Assembly (NCBI RefSeq): GCF_965638725.1
Contig: NC_134949.1
Span: 54,960,151-55,024,150, forward strand
DNA: 64,000 nucleotides
Reading direction: 5' to 3'
From: Aptenodytes patagonicus
Lineage: Eukaryota > Chordata > Aves > Sphenisciformes > Spheniscidae
Shown here: in pieces, positions 12,961 through 28,000 of the stretch
Numbering within the stretch: position 1 is the stretch's first letter
Layout of the letters: each line of letters opens with the position of its first letter
Position numbers and translations under genes: made by a program
The notes under the pieces: generated by a model
What the model saw: the letters and a program-made list of their open reading frames with translations, nothing else
Database searches by the model: none
Told to the model about the DNA's origin: nothing

Positions 12961-15900
12961 TTTGGGGGAGTGAATTTGATGCACAGAGGGAGGGCAAATA
13001 AAATGATGACCCTGTGACATAGCTCTTTGTGCCCTGTGGCGGCATGGGGGGCAAGGAGGTGCTCACCATCCACCACATCTCCTGCCCCCCTGCCCCCTCC
13101 TGCTGCAGGTGCGAGGGCAGCCACCCACCCCTGGCACAGGCAGAGCCCAGCTGAGAGACCCTGGCACCTCTCGGCGTGGCATGATTCCTCCTTCGCTTCC
13201 TGCAGCCATCTCTCTCTCTGGCAGGGGGTCCTTAGCTCTGCCCCTGCCCCTCTCCCTGCTGCTTTGTGGGTGCTGCTAGGCCTCAGAGGTGCAGGTGATG
13301 CACGGCTGCGAGTTGGGGCTGCAGGAAAGGAAGAAAAATGTGGCGGGGCAGAGCACAAATCACCCAAATTTCGCCTTGCATAGAGCATTTATAGGGTTAA
13401 TTTTCTCATTTTTAATGAGGCTTGTGGCCTGAGGCCATGGGGGTCTCCATCTTAGCCCAGCCCTTGGCTGGGGCAGTGATACAGGAGCCCAGGGACCCGG
13501 ACGGTTGGGTACTGACATGCTGACTCTGGGGAAGCTTTGGTGCCTGAGCCCAATAGCATATCTCAGCTTGCAGAGGGGAGCAGTCGCAGAGCTGGAGCGA
13601 GTAGAGGCAGGGACAGCTGACGTGAGCTTTCCTCTTGGTCACCTCCTGCCTGGGAATTTGGCAGGAAGGCAGGGTCAGGTCCACAACTTGGGGAGAAATG
13701 CCAGAATTGGGTCTGATCGGTGCCATCCTGAGACACATGTGAGCCAGGGGTTGTTCAGCCCAGACAGCCTGGCTGGTGCTGTACCACAGCGGGCTCTTGC
13801 TGTTGGCACAGCAGGCTGCCTGCCCACCTCTCTGGGAGGTTTTCAGAACCTAAAAGCATCCCCACCTCAAGTGAGCTGCCCACACGGGCTGGCAGGGAGT
13901 CTCTGCGGCATGTGTGATGCAAAGGAAAGGTCTGAGGGATGGGGAACAACCAGCTGGTCCAGCCCTGACTCTCTGCCTTTTCTCTGTGCGTGGCCAGAGA
14001 TCTCTCTCTCCATTGCCTGGGTCTCTCCCTCTCCTGTGATAAACCACAACCTCCCCCGTGGAGGACGGGGGCAGGCAGGCAGCTCTGTTCTGTTGTTGTA
14101 GTGGTGGCAGATGCAGCCTAGTATCGCGAGAGAGCTCAGGAGAGTGGAAATGACTCAGATCTCCAGCTGGAGCCCAAGTGGAAGGCAAGACCTGGCGGTG
14201 GCTGCCATGGCTCATCACGTCCTCTTCCTGTGCTGAGTGTGGGATGGCACTGAGGGGATCGCAAGGCTTTGTAAGGTGTCTTTGCTGGGGCTGCGGAGCA
14301 GTGGGGCATGAGCAATCATTGCTTTCTTGAGGGAGCTTCTGGTTTCCTTCCTCATGAGGACAAGCTCAAGGGCCTTTCCTATGGTACGTAGGTCCTTCAC
14401 ACTCCTAGGGCTGGGCATGAACTCAGCCAAGGATATTCAGCTGCTGGGACCTGCTTTCTTTCCTGTCCATTTGAGTTGGGATCCCCTTTTATTTCCCAGC
14501 TGCTCACTCTGCACTAGTTCCTGACTCACCACAAAATGTCGTTGCAAAATAGTCTTGCATCAGGGCCATTGCCCATTAGCATGCTGGACTGAGTCTTCTT
14601 GTTCCTGTGCTGCTCGGTCCTACTCTGTCCCTTTGTAACATGCCAATATACCCCTCCTTGATTTTTTTTTCCACTGGAATTGCACTGGGAGGTCTGCATA
14701 TTACTCATTGCTGCCTGATTCCGCTTGCTGATTCACACTGAACAGTTGCATATATTTTTTTTGTATGTCCTTTCTGTTTTAATGAATGAGAAAACTACCC
14801 TGGTAGCTCCCAATTTAACTTTTGGGAGCAGGGGCAAATGTTAAGGCCACAGCTGCAAAGAGGGATAAAGGGCTTGCTGGGGAAATTGCAAATAAGGGGA
14901 ATTTTTAGCAGGGACAGCCTCTGAGAAGGAGTTAATGTAAGGATAAGCTGAAGTGAACTGAATGATCTGTGTAACTTGACCAAATCTCCTTGCTGCCAAA
15001 TGCCAAGGAATGGCTTGGCCATTTACGACAACCATCACTGCACCAGGGCACTGCTCTGGTTTTCAGCCTTTCTCTGAAGAGTGAGAAGGTGGCTAGGACC
15101 GTGTGGCTGGCTCCGCAAGGCAGGCAGCTGACTAAGGGGGACGTGGCACAGCACTGCTCACCTCTCCTGCCTTTGTCTCCTGTTCCCCATTCCCTGCCCT
15201 CTGCCTGGCTGCCCATCAGTTGATCTCTCCCTGCTCTGGCTCCCATTTGGGATGCCACTCAAGCAGCTTTGCTGCCCTCCTGCATTCAGTGGCGCATGTC
15301 CCAGCCGTGCTGGCTGTGTGGCTGCAGGCTCCAGCCGTCCTGCCTCTCCTTTCCGAGAAGCCCCACTGATGCAGCGGAGGTATGCAGGGCTGCTCTGCAG
15401 CTGGGCTGGATGCGGTCACCATTGCGCTTCCTTCCTCAGTGGGAAGGAGACCTGATAGGTGCATGAAGTGAGCTGTTCCTGGGAGCAAGCACTGGGAATA
15501 CCAGCAGATAGACTGTAGCGAGTGCGTTTCCTTGAGGGCTTTAGATGACTTGCTAATACAAGATAGTTGCTGTCAGGTGTTTGATCTTTGTATGAAATGC
15601 TGCCTGACCATGGCTTTTAACCTGTTATGAGAGGGTGAATGAAACCTCTGGCCTTGGCTTTATTCATGTTTGTGTGTGGCAGTGGCTCTTTGTGCAAGAT
15701 AGCTGGCGAGTGCTGAAACCTTGTATGGTGGCATGTAATTGCAGGGTTGCCGGCCAGCAACCGCGCTGCAGAGTGGCTGTAAATCACTCCGATTTCAGCC
15801 TCCGCTCCCGCACCTCCTCCCCGGGAGGGAAGAATGGTGTAGGTCTGCATGTGCACGTGGTGCCTGCAGGGAGAGGAGCGGGGGCAGAGGGGGATTGTGT

Positions 15901-16112
15901 TTGAGCCAGAATATCAGCACGGCAGTGTTAGGATTGCAGCCCATCACCATCGCCATTTGCCTGTAACAATCCTGCTGTGTTAGACGCTGGGCAGGTGCCT
16001 GCCTGGGGGACTGAATCACACTGTGCCCAGACCAAGTGCCCCCAGAGACGCTACCCCCCTGCGGAGAAATCCCGTTGACTGGCCTCTCCTCTGTTACCCA
16101 GACCAAGTGACC

Positions 16113-20606
<4,494 letters not shown>

Positions 20607-21195
20607 GTTCACCCAGTTTGCCTTCCCCCTTCCCATCCCTTTGCATCCTGCACCAGTCTCCAGGTGGGCCATGCCCACCACGCTGCTTCTTCCTGCCACT
20701 GCGGCCGGCCACAGCCCTGGCAGCCCTTCCCGTGGGAGCCGGGGCTCTGTGCCAGCCTCGGTCGATGCACAGGCCTGCAGGCGGCCTTTGCTGCTGCTTC
20801 TGATACACTGAAAATAACCCACCCATTCTCACCACTGCCCCATCATGACACATAATGGGTTAAATTGGGAAGCATCTCCCTCCCTCTCTCCCAGTACTTC
20901 CTCCTGCTGCCTCCATCTCTCCTGTATCAACTCCGGTCCGGAAGTGCCTTTTCTAGGAAACAAGATCACCTGGCAGGGCGGACTGGTCCCTGGAAAATCC
21001 CCGAGTTACACTTGCCATGTGCTCTGACTCATTGTAAATGGTCACTTACCTCCCGTGATGGTCTCCTGGTCTGTATCTGGTGCCCTACCCTGTTAAAATC
21101 CATCCTTGTGCAGGCAAAACCAGTCAGGGGGAATGCAGCTAGATGCTGTAACAAGACTTCAGTGTCCCAAGAATAAAACCACTTTCTTTCTTCTT
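20607..21195 (+). other. ARHGDIB: ARHGDIB 3' untranslated region with poly(A) signal
   Basis: About 590 nt of non-coding sequence after the stop, with a canonical AATAAA at 21172-21177 followed by pyrimidine-rich sequence and a GT-rich stretch (CATGAGTGTC) just after, as in a cleavage site. The exact cleavage position is a guess, 15-20 nt after the hexamer. Confidence 0.8.
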
Positions 21196-21937
21196 TTCTG
21201 CATGAGTGTCACATTCTTTTCTGGAGTATGGCTTTGGATTATGTTTTTCAGTGAGGTGGATGTGGAGAATGCATTATAGGAAGGCTTAAGAGCATGTTTC
21301 AGAAGGGAAATAGCCCTCCTCCTTCAAAACATCAGCCTAACTATAGGCAAATTATTTCAGACCTGCTTCCTTCAGGGGTTTCATGAATCCCTCTTTGAAG
21401 CCCAGTCTGGCCTGTGATGGGGGTAGACTCCAGGGATACACAGTCCCACGTCTCATCCCGGGTGGCAACTGAATGAGCCCAGGGAGCTATAACATGGCCA
21501 CCTCATGTTTAACGCTTACCATGGCAGCTGTTCCCCACAGCCAGAGCCAATTCAAGAGCTGCGTCCCAGTGGCTACCCTGCTGGCCAAGCACAAGGGAAC
21601 ATCAGCCTCTCTGGGACCCAGCACTTGGAGAAGTGCCGTGGCTCCTTCTGCATGGAGGGATGTTCTTACCCAGCTGGGGTGCCTGGCCACACAGGTGCAG
21701 GGTAACCAAGATGTCCAGCACTGTGGGTGAGGACGTGCTGGTGGCAGTGTTGGTGAGGCTCTCCAAGGCTGGTGCCTGCACAGCAGGCAGGGGCTCTCTC
21801 CTGGCCAGGCGATTATCTCAGGAGCTGAAGGCTTCGCCCTGGGCCAGCTGCTCCCTTCCCACTGTCCCGGTAGTGACTGCGGGCCCCTGCAGCAGCTGAC
21901 GTGTCTCTTGCCGAGGAGCGGACAGGAGCAGGGCGGC
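21196..21937. other. Short intergenic spacer between ARHGDIB and ERP27
   Basis: Only about 740-770 bp separate the ARHGDIB poly(A) signal from the first candidate ERP27 start codon, in the same direction. The ERP27 promoter must lie here or within ARHGDIB. I see no clear TATA box. The part from 21700 is moderately GC-rich. Confidence 0.55.
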
Positions 21938-21964
21938 ATGGTGAGGAGAGGGCAAGCTGGCACC

Positions 21965-22058
21965 ATGGGCACCTCCGTCTTCCCGTGCCTCTTCATTATT
22001 CTGCTCACTGGGGGCTCCCCGGCAGGGTGTGCTGGAGACGGTGGCTCTGCATCCCACA
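21965..22058 (+). CDS. ERP27: ERP27 coding exon 1 (signal peptide)
   Basis: The ATG sits in an optimal context (GCACCATGGG) and opens MGTSVFPCLFIILLTGGSPAG, a typical hydrophobic signal peptide, then a Gly/Ser-rich stretch. It ends in phase 1 at a consensus donor (ACA then GTAAGT at 22059), matching the phase of exon 2. An in-frame ATG at 21938 also has a good context and cannot be excluded. Confidence 0.75.
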
Positions 22059-25000
22059 GTAAGTGAGCTTTCCTCCTGGCTCAGGGAAAAAGATGGGTCT
22101 GCTCTGGGGAGTCTTCCTTATGCTGGGTCTCCTTACCCAGAGTGTGCTGTGCAAGCATGTTGACCTTGCAGGAGAGGTGTGTGGGTGGGCATGTCAGGGG
22201 TGGGATGCTTGCGTGCATGTTGGGGGATCCTCTTTGAGCTGCTCTTTGTGTACCCTCTGTCGACCCTGACCTCTCCTCTCCAGGCACAGCCAGCACTGCA
22301 GAGAAACCTATCCTGTTGAACAACATCACGGACGCCGAAGCCTTCATCAGCGGTGCGGAGGTGGTGGTCGTTGGATTCTTCCAGGTGTGTTCATAGCACC
22401 TCCACTCTGCCACCCATGAGCCCTATCCTGCCCTGACAGGAAAGTGGGTCTGGATGTGGTGCAAACACCTTCCCAAGGCAGCTGCTGCCCTGAAAGGTGC
22501 GGGGTCTGTGACAGGCATGTGGAGGGATTAGGTGATAGGCCCCAAGGAGAATGCAGGGAATTCGGTCTGTATGTAGAAAGGGAGATGGAGCAGGGGAGGA
22601 GGGTGAAGGAGGTCATAGGAGTCCTGGAGCAGGAGAGAGGGAAATACTGCAGGGGAAGCAAAACAGGAACGTGGGTGGCAGAGAAACACTGTTGGCGAGG
22701 GGTGAGTGGGAACATCAGTTGTTTGCTTTAGTCAGCAAAGACAGAGCAAGGCACTGCCTGTGTGATGGAGCCAAGGAAGCCAGGTCTCAGGGAGCAGCGC
22801 TGGTGCAGGTCCTCTGAAGTCCAAGAGCGTTTGGGCTCAAGCTGCAGCCTCCTCCCAGGGAGGGTGTAGGCATGGTCTCTCTGTCTCACTGCTTTGTTCC
22901 CCAGAGTTGATACCCTTGGGATCTCTGCTCTCTGTGTCTAAACTCAACTGAAATGAGTCAAAGGTGTTAGAGTGACTGATGGGTATGTGCCCCTTGCCCC
23001 CAAAATGGCATGAATATTTTTCCTTAGGAAACAAGAAAAAAATATTTATTGAGTTATAGCACCATAAAACAGAGGCCTCTTTGACAGGATCCTCATTACT
23101 TTTAAGGTCTCCAAGTTGCACCTTTTTCCTCCTTTTCCTTGAGCTCTGTCCTGGGCTTCTGCTGCCCATACACTGCCTCATGGCTTCTGTCAGAGAAGAC
23201 TTCAGCCTTTCAAAAAGAACTCCTTTCCGCAAGCTCCTTCCTCCTCCTGCCCTGTGCCTGGGACCGCAGGGCAGCCTAGGGAGGGCATCATGCCCTTGGT
23301 ATAGGACAACGGCATCTCGCAGCCCACCACAGAGTGAGGACTGATGGTGCTGCCTGTGCAGTGCAGGCAGCAACAAGTGTCTGAGTGCTGGAGGCTTATG
23401 CCCCGGGGGCCTTGCTAAGCACTGATCACAGAGCACCAGCTGCCTTGCCTTCAACGCCTGCAGGCATTCAGAGCTCCTCAGGGGTTGCTCTTGCAGCGCT
23501 ACAGTCCTGCAAACCAAGGAAGGCAATCTGCACACGCAGAATGAAAGTGCTCAGACGCCTCCTTCCCCCAGGGCAGCTGGCTGGGGTTGTGGCAGGGCTG
23601 TACCCGGGGTGCAGAGCCTCGTGCTGAGCTGTGGCAGGGACCATAGCTTCTTGCTGGGCGAAGCAACGCAGAGACATAACTGCTGGTGTCTTGTGCCACT
23701 GTGGCCTCCCTCCCGCTGCAGGATTTCATTCATCAGAGTCGACAGGAGGCTGCTCCCATGCGACACGTGGGGTCCCAAGGCAGGGAGGGATGGCTGTGCT
23801 GTCCTGCAGCGCAGGGACAGCCCCAGCTGCCAGAAGCGTGGGGCAGCAGCCAGCAACGTGTCGGGCATTCAATGCCTGAAGCATGACAGGGCTGCATTTA
23901 AACAGTAGATAAAGACATAAGTGTGCCATGAGGGCTTGTCTTTGCCCTCTTCCTGAGAGTATGTATATTCATCCAAATAATGTCCATGTTCTCCGTTCAC
24001 CATAAATTATTTCTCTGCTGCATCCTTTCAATTCACTGCAGAACGCAGCTTGCCAAGCTCCCCATATAATGAGCACGGCCTCCCTGACTGGGAACAGCAT
24101 GCCATGATGGAAAAACAGCACACTGCTCCAGAAACCCGCATGTGTGCGAGAAAGGGCCATGCCTGGCCTGATTAAACCCCAGCTTTCCCAGGAATGCTCC
24201 AAAACTCAGTGAGGTTCTTCCCACCCCAGGCTTTAGCACTCTCACCAGAGCCATGTCGATGCGCTGGCATTTCCAAAACAGGTCACGAGAGTTGTTTTTC
24301 TTTTGAATGAAGAAGGAATTTTGTTTTCCATTCTTGCTGGGCTCACAAACAGCTGAGCTGACTGTTCAAACCAGAAAGAAAAACAAACCAATTTCCAAGC
24401 AGCGACTGTGTCTTGAGAATTTAAATCCAGTAAGTAGAAGTATCAAAAGCACATCACTCAAAAGAAAAGTTGGGAATGGGAATAGCAAGAGAGGCTTTAA
24501 TATGGGTTAAGGCTGTAGCTAATGCTCTCACTGCAAAAAAGAGAATGGACCTCAAATTACTGAGAAACTGCACATTTCTACCCTTTGATGTATCTGCATT
24601 AGCTACTTTTTAAAGGATATGTTTAAGACACCTTTTTAAACCAGGATACTGCTAATGCAAGGTGTTTAAAAATTGTAAACCCCTCACTCCAGAATCAAGG
24701 TTATCTTAAAAATTTTGGTTTTATATATTTATTATACACACACACATATATGTGTATATATGTGTGTGTGTATATATATGTATATATATTTAAGCGTGCT
24801 ACATCCAGATTCTGGGTTTCTCCCCTCCCTTTTAAGAGCTTCAGGGCTTCGCATCATCACCGTGTTACCTGTTAGCGTGGGAATAAGAAGTGAGGTTTAA
24901 GAGAAATGGAAGGTGAGACTCCCAGAGTGCCGCAGCTACGTGCTAGCTGTGGCTTTCAGACCGACAGCGCGCTTGGCATCGCCGCCTGGTGACTTCCCCG

Positions 25001-28000
25001 ATTTTGGGAGGAGAGGTGGTCGGCGGGGCGAGGCGGGGGGATCTCTGCAGCATCCCGGCCACGCAGGCAAGGTGACAACGGGAGAGAAAGACGCTTACCT
25101 CGGCCCCCCCCCGGCACCCCGCGGCCGCCCCCGCCCTTTGGCTGCCCCCACCTCCCGGCCCTCTCCCCGCTCCCCGGGCGGAGCCGCGGGCGGGGGGGGC
25201 CGCGGGGGCGGACGGTTCTGCCGGGCGGGCGGTAGGTGTCGCCCTCGCGCCACCTCCGGGCGGGCGGCGGTGGGGAGGGGGGGGCTCCCCGGGGGAGGCT
25301 CCGCTCCTCGCCCCCCCTTCACCCTCCCTCCCCCTCCCTCTCCCTCCGCAGGACCCGGAGAGCCCCGAAGCGTCCCAGTTTCGCCTGGCGGCCGGCCGGA
25401 TCGCGGAGGTGTCCTTCGGCCTCAGCACCAGCCCCGCGGTCCTGACCCACTACGGCGTCGCGGCGAACACCGTCACGCTCTTCCGCAGGGTGCGTGTGCC
25501 CGCAGGGGTGGGGGGCGCCCACGGCGCCGCCGCTGCCGTGGCCGGAGGACGCGGGGGGGTGGGTACGCGGGGCGAGCCGCGGCTGCCCCCGAGCGGCTCC
25601 CTCCCGGGGAAACACGATGCCATGGAAAAAGCTGCGTCTGCAAAATTAACGCTTTGGTTTAGGAGTTCCCCTGCCCGCTGGTTTTGGTGAGAGAGTCTCT
25701 AGGGCAAGCGCTCAAAAGCTGCCCGCAGTCATGCTACAGAAGAAATGAAATCTCCAGGTAGCGGTGATAAAGAAGAGGATTAAAGCTGCTCATCTCTCCT
25801 TAGAGCAAGCCAAAAAAAGGCTTGTCATTGACAGTCACTCTGCCTGCCCACCTAAAAGCATATCTGTAGAGCTTCCTGCCCCAAAGAGGTCTTTTGCTTT
25901 TCACATGCAGAGTGCCCATCACTGAGACATGCAGCACATATTACACCTGATGAGATTCTCCATTTTAAGATCTCCTGTGGATCTGGTCCAGCACCCAGTG
26001 CTTTGCAAAGAACGACGTCTGTGTTTCTAAGTGACCCTCCTGGAGTTCAGTGTTACTTGGATGGAGTTTCCGTGGTTTTGGAAACGCTCCTGAGACACAT
26101 GAAAAGCATCTAAAGGCCATTTTACAATGGACCAACACAGCAGGCTGGATACCAAATCTTGCCAAGTGTCACTTCAGGCAGGCAAAGCTGTCTCCCTGGG
26201 TGCACAACTTTTCCATCGTGACTGAAAACAGATCTAGAGTGGGTCTCTGCAGTTACAGATGCTCCACCACCAAAAGATATCCTCTCATCTGTCTCCTAGA
26301 CCATGGTTTGCAGAGTTACTCTCTAAATATGCTTCGGGCATGGGCCCATTAAAAATGTTACTTTGCAGTTTCTTAGGGATGGATGCTGTGCAAGTTCAAA
26401 TCACCAGCTGTAAGTGCTGGTGCCTCACTGAATTTGAAGCTATGTTTGCTGAAGTTTAAGGAGACAGTACTGGGAAGAGCCGTCTACTTGCTTCAAGAGT
26501 ACCAACAAAAGCTAAGAGCAAGTATAGCTAAGATACTGGTTATATCAATTTCCTCATGTTGCCCCTTCTCACACAAGTGTGGCACTCGAAAACTGGAGAG
26601 AGAGGTGTATCTGAGGAGGAGCGGGGCCCTAGGTAGCACAAGATGTCCTAAAAGCCCGTGAAGTGTTGTGTCACCAGAGCTCTAAGCACATGGGGTGCGG
26701 GGGGAGGAATGGGGACACACTACATGTACTAGGGAAACTAAATGTGGCAGCTTGGCCAAGTTCTAGATCCGGGTTGTACAAAGATTGGACAAAGCCAGTT
26801 TGTTCCCCTTTCTTTCTCATCATTTCCTGCACTGTGTTTACCACTGGCATTATCCAAATAATTCGAAGAGAATGATCTAAGAGTGAGCAATAGGTAGGCA
26901 GGTCCTTTTATTTAACCTTTTGTTTGCTATGTGCAGATGTTGCAATTTGAAGCAACACCCATCTCAGTTTTGGTTCTTAGTCATGGTGGTTTTCTTCCAA
27001 AAATATTGAAAAGATCCTTTGTTTTTGCGCTGTGGCAGATAGTGAGGATGACTGCATTGGGAGGGTGTTTGATAAAAGACAGTGTCTGGATTGTTGGAAT
27101 TTGGATTATATTGAATATTCTTTGTTCACAGTCCAGTTTTTGCAGCTGAACTCTTGTTTAATAGGAAAAAAAAACCCCAAGAAACTAATACACTAGTCAG
27201 GTTCAAACGTGGTTGACAGTTCACTTGTCTAATTGTCAGTTTTTCTTAAGTTATTCAGATACATTATTTTTCCTTTTATTCTGTGCTGAATACTGTGTAG
27301 GAGTAAGGGGTCAGAGATAAAAAGTAAAAGAAAAAAGAACTGAGACAGGAACTTGGAATCAAATACTTATTTCAAGAATGCAAAGATGTGTGACCAGGAT
27401 AGGAGTGAATCAGAGGCATAAACTCATTTTTTCTTTGTTTTTGCAGAGTATGAAACACTTATAATGCTTAGAAGTTTAAACCATAATTACAGTAGTAGGA
27501 GGGGCTGCTGTCAACTGGTGAGACTTCTTTGCATATAGTGGAGGGAAACTGATTTATTCTAGTGAGGAATCTGGCCTGATAGACCTAAAAAGAACATAAT
27601 TAACAGATGCTAACAAGCTAATTATATGGAGTGGTAAAGACATTTTGACTAGAGCTTCAACTATTAGATGCAGGCTGTTTTCCAGCCCTATTTTCTTAAA
27701 ATCATAAATGTTGAGCGCAGATTTAAGATGTTATTGACCCAAAATGGAAATAAGGTGTTTCCAGAAGCCCATGAAAGTCAAGAGAAGACTTTCTGTGGAG
27801 TCCGGGGTGCTTTAGATTGGTTCCCAAGGCCTGTCTGATCTCACTTGCCCAGGTGTGGCACTGGCCTGATCTCAGTTACTTGAGTGGAGCTGCCCTTTCA
27901 TTTTATGCAGGAGGAAAATCTGTGAGAGGAATCAGGCCACACAGTCTGAAAAGCACGAGTCTGGGTTGCCAGAGAGGGTACTGTGACCCCCTACCAGATC

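Noticed and set aside
12386-13388. Long open frames on both strands in the ARHGDIB CpG island
   Set aside because: Pro/Arg/Gly/Ala-rich frames arise by chance in GC-rich DNA lacking stop codons; no known domain and no splice logic.
24913-25662. 249-codon open frame over ERP27 exon 3
   Set aside because: A GC-island artefact: exon 3 is read in another frame with clear similarity to human ERP27, and this frame has no recognisable domain.
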